This document shows, in pieces, positions 45,840 through 56,784 of a stretch of DNA of 64,000 nucleotides. The translations under genes and the position numbers were made by a program. Origin of the DNA: Primula veris (Eukaryota; Streptophyta; Magnoliopsida; Ericales; Primulaceae); NCBI GenBank assembly GCA_963682055.1, contig OY821749.1:1121001-1185000 (forward strand). The letters are read 5' to 3'. Numbering within the stretch: the stretch's first letter is position 1; the number at the start of each line of letters is the position of its first letter. Under the pieces are notes generated by a model. That model did not search any database, was not told the DNA's origin, and saw nothing but the letters and a program-made list of their open reading frames with translations.

Positions 45840-48800
45840 ATGTCGATGACGAATTCTTTGAAGAAGTTAGTGTCCTGTGTCATTCTTGATTTGGATGGTA
45901 CACTATTAAATACAGGTACTTTTGCTTCCTCAAAATTTATTTTCTTGTTGGATATAATTAACTTCAATTGCCAAGTATTTTCTCATGTTTAAATAAGTTT
46001 CTGTGTGCTTTATTGGAAAATATATGAAATTTGTGAGACTGATTATAAGTTTCAGGTTGATTACTATTGAAACTTTTGGAGAATTTTGATTTGATTGGAT
46101 CATAAAATCCCCTTGTATATACTCCATATTTCTTCATCTCGATTTATTTTATATTAGATGAACATTTGACGAGCATTTCTTTTTACAAAAATCAAACTTG
46201 ACATATTTCTACTACTGCTTTCTTTGTTACTTTTTAATTGTCTTAGAACTTCCTAACAGATGGACTTGTGAGTGAAGTTATGAAACTTTACTTAGTTAAG
46301 TTTGGGAAGCAATGGAATGGAAAAATTGCTCAACGGATAATAGGGAAGACGCCTTTAGAAGCTGCAACGGCAATTGTGGAAGATTATAATCTTTCATTAT
46401 CTGTTGATCAATTTGTTTCAGAAGTTATGCCAATATTTAATAAACAGTAAGTTGTCACAAATTTTCATTGTGTGTTTATCTCTTGAGATCCAATTGTTAG
46501 AATTTGTTTTTCATTTTCCGAAATTATCATATTGTTATTTTTGTAGATTGGGTAATATTAAAGCCCTTCCGGGTGCGAATAGATTGATCAACCACTTGAA
46601 AAGACATAATGTGCTTATGGCATTGGCTTCTAATTCCCCTCGTAAAAGCGTCGAAGCCAAAATTTCTTACCATGCTGGTACATTTTGTTTAAGCCTTATA
46701 TTGTTGACCACTAATGAAGAAAAAATAATTGACTTAGTTTTTTGTTCTTTCTTGTTTATTAGTATTTATTTTGTGTACTCATTGTTTTCGTAATAGGTTG
46801 GAAGGAATCTTTCTCAGTCACTATTGCCGGTGATGAAGTGACAGAAGCAAAACCGTCTCCAGAAATGTGAGACTTGGTATTGTTTATGTTGCATTTGGGG
46901 AATAGAGGATTAGAGTATTTAGGCCTTGATTGCTTTTTCTTTAAGAAAATAAGGATCTTTTTAGGTTGAGAAAACAGTCTCCAGCATCAAGTTGTAGCAT
47001 TTTCAGGCCAAGAAAACAGAAAAATTCAACTTTTAAACTGATCAATGAAAAGATGATTCCAGATTTAATGAAAACAAACTTCTTACAAACTGAGCTTAAA
47101 AGCTACTATCAGAGAAGGGCTTAGTGTGCGTTGTCATTGGAGACCTATTATTCTTAAACAAACTCCAAGTTTCAAATGCAACCTAAGGGTCTTATATATC
47201 AATTGGAATTTAGATAGACACGAACTAAATTTCCCGGATATCTAATTATTTGCATCTTGTTATTTTAAGATTCCTTGAAGCAGCTAAAAGACTAAACATT
47301 GATCATTCCAAGTGCCTAGTCATTGAAGACTCCATGTAAGCAAGTCCTTCTCTTCCTCTCTTTGTATTACGATATGCTAGTAGATGCCAGATTTGGAATA
47401 AAGTATGATTATTTAACGTAAGTACAAGTTAATTATTAATGTACCTGCACCACCAAAATTAAGAAAGAAAAATTCTTTTTTAAGACACCTTTCAGTGATG
47501 CTTTTGTGTTAGTCTTCCTTTAGAAAAACGGTTCCAAACAATCCCTTAAAAGGGAACAAGATGCAATAGTGTTTTATGTTTGTTTATTTTGAGGTAATAG
47601 CCTTTACTCGGATATGATCCTTTTTTCTGTTATTGCAAAACTTGTTGTCTCTTCTTGAACTTGGCTTGAACTTTTTTCACAGTGAGAATAAAAGACATTC
47701 TTTTTAAAAAGTGTTCTTTCTAAAATTTCGGCAGACCAGGCATAACGGCTGGTAAAGCCGCTGGTATGGAAGTTGTTGCGATTCCCTCCGTCGCGAAACA
47801 GACCCATCTTTACGCATCAGCAGATGAAGTCATCAACTCTCTTCTTGATTTACGGCTAGAAAACTGGGGCCTGCCACCTTTTCAAGACTGTAAAAACCTC
47901 TACCACTTGTTTTTCTAAATGTTTTACATCATCAGTGGTCATTTATCATTGATTTTGATGTCCAATAATCTTGATATTTCAGGGATAGAAGGCACGTTAC
48001 CCATTGAACCTTGGTATATTGGTGGTCCTGTTATTAAAGGATTTGGCCGTGGCTCAAAGGTGCTTGGGATTCCTACAGGTGCCTAATCTTATTTTCTCTT
48101 GTTAAATTTTTGTTTATTCTGATGGAACCGTGAAAACAGCTTAGTGTGGCCTTGAAGTGGTGTTTTTGTTATGATTAAACCTGGAAAGTTTTGTTTGTCA
48201 TTCAGTTGATTTGAGGTTCTAATACTTTTTTTCCCCAGCTAATTTGTCAACCGAAGGCTTTTCTAGTGTTCTCTCTGAACATCCCTCGGGGGTATATTTT
48301 GGTTGGGCTGGATTACCGATGCGTGGCATTTACAAAATGGTTATGAGTATTGGTTGGAATCCCTATTTCGACAATAAAGAGAAGACGATTGTGAGTTCCT
48401 TTGGATTCTGAATAAAAAATTATCATCTTTGTTTCTTTTCTGCTGATTATCTTGTTTTTTGTGTTAGGAACCATGGTTGCTTAACAACTTTGATGATGAT
48501 TTTTATGGCGAGGAACTTCGTCTTGCTATTGTCGGTTATATTAGACCTGAGGTATCATCATTGTTTCTTTTAACTTTCTTCAAGTATGTTTGGTTACCGG
48601 ATTTTCATTTGACTCTAGACGAAATTAATATAAATTGCATTTTCAACCGGACCTTTAATTCCTGCCACACTTTGGTGCTTTAAGTTTTCAGTCTAACAGT
48701 TAAAGCTGGATTGTTGAATAAAAAAAAGTGGTTTTAGTGGTATGGGATTCTTGTAAATCGAAGAGAAAAAAAACATCTTTTTCGGGGCCAAATTAGGACT

Positions 48801-49031
48801 TAGGACCAATGTGACCAGTTGAATTTTGGAAAAATTTATTTAGTGTAATACTCCTACATGTTATTCCAAGTTGTTGGCACATTACAGGCAAATTTTCCAT
48901 CATTGGAGAGCTTGGTAGAGCGAATTCATGAAGATGGACGAATTGCCGAAAAAGCTCTTGAACTTCCATTGTATTCAACGTACAGAGAGGACCCATATGT
49001 AAAATTCCCTTTGAATGGGGAAAAGCAATAA
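45840..49031 (+). CDS. FMN/FHY: bifunctional riboflavin kinase / FMN phosphatase
   Basis: Ten exons: 45840-45915, 46260-46446, 46547-46677, 46797-46866, 47270-47335, 47735-47889, 47983-48078, 48239-48390, 48468-48551, 48888-49031; 1161 nt, 386 residues, every junction in phase. The N-terminal half is a HAD hydrolase: nucleophile motif DLDGT (Asp17/Asp19), LASNS, KPSPEIF and VIEDS, the FMN hydrolase part. The C-terminal half is riboflavin kinase: GPVIKGFGRGSKVLGIPTANLS with the PTAN metal/nucleotide motif, GVYFGWAGL, SIGWNPYF, and KTIEPWLL with the catalytic Glu, ending FYGEELRLAIVGYIRPE. The fusion is the known plant architecture (Arabidopsis AtFMN/FHY, 379 residues). It sets the balance of riboflavin and FMN, probably in the cytosol as no transit peptide is seen. 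Confidence 0.96.
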
Positions 49032-49309
49032 TCATCTGTAAACATTTAAGCCTATTGCTAAACTGATTTGAGTGACTGTGGCTTAAAATGTAGCATTCAT
49101 AAGGTTTATATCTTCATAAGGTTTATGCCATCAATGGATGACAATCAATTACTCTGGTAAAAATAATTAACAGTATGTTTTCAGCCTTCTGTCCTTTTCA
49201 CATGAGAATTTGCAGAAATTGGAGAATTTGAAGAAGTAAAATGTATGTTTTGCTCATGCATTTTTACTACCCAAAAAATCAACACGCATTACATGACATA
49301 TCCATCTCA

Positions 49310-49560
49310 TCAAAAGTTTTGATTTTTATTAATATTTGATTTAACAATTTTTTTATTTTTAATTAATATTTAAATTTATGGTAGGTTCAATTAGGGTTCT
49401 AGTATATTTTTATTTGAGTTTTTAATGGGTTGTATTTTTAGATTTAACAAATTTTTTTATTTTTAATTAATATTTAAATTTAGGGTAGTCTCAATTAGGG
49501 TTTTAGTATATTTTTATTTGAGTTTTCAGTAGGTTGAATTTTTATTACGTGATTTGTACT
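49310..49560 (+). repeat. AT-rich dispersed repeat, two tandem copies
   Basis: Two copies of about 120 bp share TTTTTAATTAATATTTAAATTTA, TCAATTAGGGTT and GTATATTTTTATTTGAGTTTT. A partial copy lies at about 50520-50620 and two inverted copies at 63230-63425. Confidence 0.8.
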
Positions 49561-50803
49561 GGTATCTTCTAATTTTTTATTTATTTAAATGTTAATGTCA
49601 AAATTTGACCACAAGGAACACAAATAAACGATATGTATAAATGAATAACCAGAAGCATTATAGCTCTCTTTTCTTAGTAGTATTATCGTTTTTTTGACAC
49701 GTGTTTAAAAAAATTAATTAAGATTGTTTCATATCATTGGATAGACTTTTGGGATGAGTCATTTGAGTTGCTATGTCATCACTCTTTGAAGAATACTATG
49801 TTTAGTTGTATTCTTCTAAGTTTTAGAAAGTTAGTTTCAACTTTAGAATCTTATTTTTCAAATATTTTACTATCAATATTTGAAAGCTAAATTGACGAAT
49901 AATAAAATTTACAAACATGACATAAATTGAGGAAACATAATACGTTTTCGTAATTTCCAAAGCATCTCGTTCTGGGAAAAATGCTAGAGCCCTCGAATCC
50001 GTGAATTGCTAGCAATCCACACATTGAGTATTAGTTTATATCGTTGTTTTCTTCCTGTGGCTTATAAACAGTTTTCAGTTTATCTCTAAGGCCATTGTGT
50101 GTGTGTGGGCGCGCGTGTGATTCGATATCTCTCAACCATTTACCATAACAGTTAAAGAAAATGATTTATCAATGAACTAAATAGAATACAAGAAGAAAAA
50201 TCAAAGAGGATAATCAAACATTAATATTTGATAATTAAACATAGGACATGAGAGCATATCCGTTGGAAAGGGACATAGAAGCGGAGAACGGAAAAAAAAA
50301 ATGAATTATTTTAGAATTTACACGTAAAATAAAATGAATCAAGAAACGAAAAACACGACTTCTGAAAGGAGAAACTGAGTTTTTCGTGTAACCGTCGCTG
50401 TGCATCGGAGTAATTTGTAAAAGTTTGAAAGTTTTATTTGGTTAATTGGAAAAATTACTAGGGAAGAGTCGTTCTGTATGACTGGTTTACAACCCGTTAG
50501 CATAAAAATGTGTCTAATGAATAAAATTTTTTAATTTTTGATTAACATTTAATTTTATTGTAGCAAACCCTATGGTTATATATTTTTATTTGAGTTTTTA
50601 GTGTGGTGTACAATTTATTATTAATTTATTAAATTTTAATTTATTGAAAATATAAAATATAAAATAATTATTGAAAAACATTATCTAACAATCGATTTTC
50701 TAATATAACGATGGTTAATATGACTGTATCATAAACAGTCGAATAAGCTAACTATTCCAAATATGCACCCGCACTCCAACTAAAAACCAATAATAACGGA
50801 GGA

Positions 50804-50846
50804 GGAGTGCCAGACTATACTTTTGGTATAGTCTGGAAAACACTCC
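50804..50846 (+). other. strong hairpin upstream of the TCAB1-like start codon
   Basis: Perfect 11-bp stem CCAGACTATAC / GTATAGTCTGG around a 5-base TTTTG loop, extended after a 4-base bulge by GGAGTG / CACTCC, giving 17 paired bases in total. It lies about 180 bases before the ATG, so it may be in the 5' UTR or core promoter. Confidence 0.75.
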
Positions 50847-51024
50847 TTGTGACAATCTTACAGTCTGTGTGGACCCCACTGTTGATCCAATGGTTACACA
50901 GAGGAGAGGAGAGTTTTACAGACTATCACGTAAAAATAAATAAATAAATAAATAAAACAAAACAAAACTAAACTAAACTAAACTAAACTGTAAGAGTTGA
51001 GCTCTCTAAAAAGGTAGTTTAGCT

Positions 51025-54000
51025 ATGGTGGAAGAAGAAGAAAAATACACAGAATATAATAATAATAATAATAATAAGTGGTCCCCACAAGAGCTTGTTG
51101 TAAATGTGCCTCCAGTAAAAAATTACCATTTTTACCACCACTTTAGAGCCTTTTCCTCTAACCCTAACAACTTCTTACAAGGAATTAAATGGTACAATAC
51201 TGTTTTTTTTAATTTTTTTTTTTTTGAAATTTTATATTTACATCTTGTTATTAGTTTCAGTAACTGGGTAGGTTTTTTTTCTTTTCTTTTTTGTATTCTT
51301 TTGTAACTGGGTAGGAATTAAATGGTACAATACTATTATTTCATCTTTCTTTCTTTTTTTTTATGTTTTTGAAAGTATTGTGTTTACATCTTGTTATTAG
51401 TTTCAGTAACTGGGTAGGTTTTTTATTTTTTTATTTTTTCATACTTCGTAAGTACATTACTATTATTGTTTTATATATATTTATAAAAATACTATCTTTA
51501 TATGCATGTTTGGCAACAGCTTTTTTTTCTTAGGTTTTTGATTAAAAAAATTCATGGGTGTTTGGTATGTCAGCTTTTTTAGCTTTTTAAAAGCTTGGTT
51601 TGGGGTCAAAAAGCTATAAAGAAGCTTAAAAGCAGAGAAGCTAGGAATTTGCGGTTTTTCTTAGCTTTTTTACGTTTAATTCTCCAAAATTGTGAAATAG
51701 CAGAATTAAATGGTTAATCTTTCTATATTTTTATATATTTATAAAGGCATTATCTTTATTTGCAAATTTGACGACAATTTTTTTTCCTTGGCTTTTTGAT
51801 TAAAAAAATCCATGGTGTTTGGTTTGTCAGTTTTTTTAGCTTTTAAAAAGGCTAGATTCGGGATGAAAAGCTCAAAAGCTAAAAAAAGCTTAAAAGCACG
51901 GAAGTAGGAATTTGCGGGTTTTTTAGCTTTTTCATGTTAAAATTTTCCAAAAATAAAACTTCCTAGTAGACTTTGTTTATGTATTTACAATTGACTTCTA
52001 AGTTAAAATAGGTGACCAATGTCTTATCGTTAAAAGTAAGTTATAAGTCACTAATAAGTAAAAAAGTTACGGTGGTGCAATACACTACACTGCAACTTTT
52101 TTTAAGCAAGCTTGTTTCTCATTGTTTATTTAAAAGCAGTTTTTTTTCCTAAAAAATATTTTTCATGATTTCAATAACTGAGTACATTTTGTATTTGTGT
52201 TTTCTTTTGTAGGTCTCCTGATGGGTCATGTTTTGTTACCAGTACTAATGACAACACATTACCTATATTCTCATTGTATGTATCTATATTCTATCTATGT
52301 CCATTCTGTTTTGGCCTAGTTTTTCGCTTTTTTTCTTCCTTTTGATAAAAATAAAACCATTCCCTGTGTGATTTGGTTACTTAAGTGCTTGTTTTAGTTA
52401 AGGAACTAGGAGATGTTTTATTTTTTTATTATTATTAGTATTAATTTGGGGGTTGGGGGTGCTGAAGCCTAAAATCTGTGATTTTGCTATAAAAATATCT
52501 ACTTGGTAAGTCCCTTTTTATTTTCCCTATTCTGGGTATATTCATTACTACGGGATCGTATAATTGCAACTTCTGAGCAAATTAGGTGGAATTTTTATTT
52601 TGAAAAGTAATACAGCTTAAAGATTCTAGCTCTTTTATGACCCAGCGACCAGCACTAACGACAACACATTGAGGTTGTTGTACTCATATACAGTAAACTT
52701 GGGGCAACTTATCAAAACCATTACTATATCAATATCTAATAAAACAAAAGTGTGTAGTTTTGCCGTTCTGGTTCTAAATTTGCTCCTACATTGTTAGCTA
52801 TCAAAATGTAAAAAAAAATGGCTTTAAAATCCTGTCATCATGTTAGATTGCCGAGCTATTACACTTGTTGTTATCAGGAGGAGTTGTACTGGGTTGGCTT
52901 TACAGAAATTGAGGATAAACGATTGTTTTTGTTTTGGTCATAGTCTTATAGTACACGAGTCTTAGAATTCTAGCAGGCTAGGTCAAGCTTCTGCTTTGAT
53001 CTTGGATTTCCAAAAAAAAATCCTCTAACCCTGCTCATATCTTATAAAATTTGTTTATGTTGTTTTTAGACCAACTGATGGATGTGGCTACAATGGAAGT
53101 GCTGATGATACAGGTAGGTACCTTCGTCTATTGAGCGTAAGTTAGTTAATCTTGTTTTCCCTTTGACTGCTCTATCTAGTTTTTTTGGCTCTCGTTGTGA
53201 ACCTTGGTTGCCCGGCTTTGGCCTCTTTCTTTCAATTTTGATTAGAAAAGAAACTTTGACAGTCTGACAGTTCCTACTTGTCTAGTTATACTAATGTCTT
53301 TTAATAAATTTAAGTTATTGCCAAGTGACATTTTTGTTTCAAGATTTGCAGTGGTGCCGAATTGCCTGTAGTTTAGCTCATTCCTTTTTCTTTCAATATT
53401 TTAATCATACTTTTTCGTCACTGGTGTTCACTGCCTGAAGTTCAGCTGATTCCTTTTTGTTAATTTTATTTTCCTAAAATGATGGTTAGGAGATGATTCT
53501 TATAGTCCAAGTATAGTTTTAAATGAGGGAGAGGCTATATACGACTACTGCTGGTACCCTTACATGTCTGCTTCAGGTTCGTCCCTTACCGTTGTTATTC
53601 AAAGTGTTAGTTTCAACTTAAAGTGAGACTGAATTGCAGTTTGGTTAAACCGGCACTGTTTATATTGCAGATCCAGTTACCTGTGTTTTTGCAAGTACTA
53701 CACGTGACCATCCAATTCATCTTTGGGATTCTTCTTCAGGCGAGGTTTTGTGCTATTTTGTGTTCTCTACTCATCTTTTACAAGGAAAATGCTATTTGTT
53801 TAATGATGGCTTTATTATTCACGTGATGTTTGGAATTTCGATGCTAACGGCCATCTTTTGACTTTTTAATTCATCTTTGGGGTATGGGAAACTACTGAGA
53901 TTAGTTCTATTTATTCATCTTTTTTTTCCTCTCGAAACTGCAGCTTCGTTGCACCTACCGGGCATACGATGCCATGGATGAAATAGCAGCTGCATTTTGT

Positions 54001-56061
54001 ATTGGCTTTAACCCTGGCGGGACAAAGTAAGTGCCATTTTTGTTTTTCCGAGGAATCGATTTTCCCGGTTGTTTAATTGGCTCTGCCTCTGACTGCTTCC
54101 CTTCAGAGTTCACACATCTGTTTTACTATTTTCACTCATTGTAAATTTGTCTAATAGGATATATGCCGGATACAATAAGGCTATTCGTGTATTTGATATC
54201 CATCGTCCTGGTAGAGAGTTTAAACAACATTCAACTGTTCAAGGGAAAAAGGAGGGGCAAGCAGGTATCTTCTTTTATGTAAATACAGTGATTTCATATA
54301 CTAATTTTAATAACACATGACACATGTTATATAATTACTTAATGATCAGTAAAGGAAAAAACTGCAGCAATTTTAAAAGATCAAAGATTACAGTTTCTTG
54401 TGCTGTTGAAATTTCCTAGGAATTTTCTTGGACAGCTTTCTACTCTCTTTTTTTAAGTCAGATGATATGCTTTCTTACATATTCTATCAAGTGTAATGCA
54501 AATTTATCTATGTAATCTTAAGTTTTTTTCTTCTGCAGGTATGATATCAGCAATTGCTTTCTCTCCTGGACACACCGGGATGCTTGCTACCGGGTCGTAC
54601 AATAAAACTACTGCAATATATCAGGAAGACAATTTGGAACAATTGTATGTGTTACATGGCCAAGAAGGTGGAGTTACACATGTAAGTTGCAAATTATATA
54701 ATCATATCTTCTGCAAAAGAAAAAAAGGAATAAAGCAATTCTTTCTTGTTTGTGACCTTTTGACTTTTGACAGATACAATTCTCAAAAGATGGTAACTAT
54801 CTATATACCGGGGGAAGAAAGGTAAAATTTGGTAATTACGTAATTTGCATTGGCATACATTTAAATTAGTAATCAAATGTTATTCTCGTGTTTTAGTGTT
54901 TGACAAATTACTGGTATTTATATTGGTAATAGGATCCATACATACTTTGCTGGGATATAAGAAAAGCCGTTGACATAGTCTACAAGTAAGTACTCCTTAT
55001 ATTGTTTCAATCCAAGTTCCATGTATGCAGTAACAGAGCCAGCAAATTTATTATAGTGTTGCTAAATGTAATGTGTTTTTACTGGGCTGCAAAACACAAT
55101 ATTTTTTATCTATTTAAAATTTTCCTATATAAAACCTGGCAATTTTAAAATTTTGGGGTTGCGCCGGCAAGCGCGGGCCCCTACATAGCTCAGCTCATGC
55201 CTGTATGTGCAGTCGCAAGTTTTGAAAATGAAAATGTAGTAATTTACATTTAAGGCAAGGAAACTTGAGTTTTATTTACACTGGTTATTACCTCCACTTT
55301 TCACTCGTTCTTTGTGTTGTTAGGGTGTATAGATCATCAGAAAATACGAATCAGCGGATATTGTTCGACATAGATCCCACAGGCCAGTATCTCGGTACTG
55401 GTGGACAGGTATTATTGTAGCAGTTATCTTTCCCCCTTAGTCCCTTACCAGATTTCATGTTTCTATTTTTATTTCGAATACTTTAATGCTCGGATAATAT
55501 TTTATTTCAGGACGGTATGGTCCATCTATATAATCTTCAAACAGGACAGTGGGTATCAAGCTTCCAAGCTGCTCTTGGTAACAACCTGAGATCTTCATTT
55601 TCTTTTTTCATTTAAAAGAACGGATATATCTTCAAAACATTAATATCCAAATTTTGTACAGACACTGTTAATGGCTTCTCCTTTCATCCATATTTGCCAA
55701 TGGCCGCATCGTCATCTGGGCATCGAAGATATGTAGATGTTGATGATTCTCCAAAAGAATTGAACTTAAGTGGTAACCCTCTGTACTTTCTATAAACTAT
55801 AACTATACTGGAATTTCGATTACTGTTGGTTATGGGTTTTACTTGATATTCTTTTAAGTTTGCAAGTGTTGGCCATTGTTCCTTATGTGTCTCTTTTACC
55901 TTGAAAACAATTGACGCTTAATTTGCATGTATGATCAACTTATTCTTTCTTGTTTGTTGTGTGTAGCGGATGAAAACTGTGCATCTGTTTGGAGTTTCTC
56001 TGTGGCATCAACAATGGATCAAGTTACAGACCACATTGATTCTGCAGATTTAGACAGTTGA
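51025..56061 (+). CDS. TCAB1: WD40 protein, telomerase Cajal body protein 1 (WRAP53/TCAB1) homologue, with an apparent 1-base deletion
   Basis: Fourteen exons: 51025-51191, 52213-52275, 53070-53113, 53491-53576, 53671-53744, 53944-54026, 54158-54264, 54539-54681, 54774-54821, 54933-54985, 55324-55408, 55511-55577, 55662-55772, 55967-56061. Family hallmarks: IKWSPDGSCFVTSTNDNTLPIF, YDYCWYPYMSASDPVTC, STTRDHPIHLWD, CTYRAYDAMDEI, IRVFDIHRPGR, YLGTGGQDG. In animals TCAB1 guides telomerase RNA and scaRNAs to Cajal bodies; plants have one homologue. The exons sum to 1226 nt, one short of a multiple of three. The loss is in exon 4 at about 53517-53523 (GTTTAAATGAG, where GTT TTA AAT GAG is expected), which creates an immediate stop. 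All other junctions are in phase, so this is either a sequencing error or a fresh null allele. Confidence 0.88.
51181..51430 (+). repeat. duplicated exon 1 end with splice donor in intron 1 of the TCAB1-like gene
   Basis: GGAATTAAATG|GTACAATACT at the exon 1 end (51181-51201) recurs at 51314-51334, along with the following T-rich stretch and ACATCTTGTTATTAGTTTCAG-TAACTGGGTAGG. Period 133 bp. The second copy is preceded by GGGTAG, a possible acceptor, so a small cassette exon could form. Confidence 0.92.
51500..51960. repeat. AGCTTTTT-rich repeat pair in intron 1 of the TCAB1-like gene
   Basis: Two copies about 240 bp apart share TTTTTGATTAAAAAAATTCATGG, GTTTGGT-TGTCAGTTTTTTTAGC, AAAGCTTAAAAGCA-GGAAG and AGGAATTTGCGG. 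The AAAGCTTTT palindromes and the phrase around GTTTGGT recall common plant MITEs. A related AAGCTTTTA stretch is at about 45165-45240. Confidence 0.7.
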
Positions 56062-56784
56062 CAAGAAGATTGAGATCCTCTATAACTATAAGGGAGATTA
56101 TCGCTTGTCATGGTAGCAAACTAGCAACTCAAACATTGTTTACTTAACCGGCCCAACATGTCAATCAGCAGAATTAAATTATTATTCTCAGTTTGAAATA
56201 GGTCTGAGCTGATATTTATTTTACAATAGACAGTATGTAAATGTATTACAGTGAGTAATTTCCTCTGTTTCATCTTATTAATCTAAATTTCAAGAGAGGG
56301 TTGTTCTATACGTATCTACTTGAACACCAAGAACCAACATAAAGAAAGAACCATTCAAATACCTGGTCTGGCTTAAAAGAATATTTATGAAAAGTTGAAT
56401 AGGTAATAATACTTGATGTAACATGCTGGTAAAAGTTAAAATTTTCAGTTACAATTACTTACCCTGCAGAAATAAAGACTTAATCACGATACATAGGCAA
56501 AAGTAGCTTGGCACCATAAACTACTGTTCTGGATATGAGAAAAACGATAACATACAACCATAAGCATATCAAAACACAAAGAAACTTGCTTTCAAAGAGA
56601 TCATCCTCCCAGATTCTTATTATGCATGACTGAACCGGGAGTTGATGAAGAACGAACATGGAAGGATATGATAACACTTGTGATTATATACTTTTCTGTG
56701 CACACAAGCTATCTACTTACTTATTTTGCCTTTTGCTTCACAAATCCAGTTTTCCAGAATCAATAATTTTACCGTTTCTAAACT
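56062..56784. other. space between two convergent genes
   Basis: Holds the 3' UTRs of the TCAB1-like (plus) and myosin VIII-like (minus) genes. No further feature. The minus-strand frame at 56480-56677 has no support. Confidence 0.55.

Larger units (their letters stand above)
49032..51024. other. intergenic region and TCAB1-like promoter
   Basis: Left: 3' UTR of FMN/FHY. At 49310-49560 a repeat is present twice. A G/T-rich run lies at 50095-50120. The last 250 bases are the 5' flank of the WD40 gene, with a hairpin at 50804-50846 and AAAT and ACTAA simple repeats at 50935-50990. No further gene. Confidence 0.5.
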
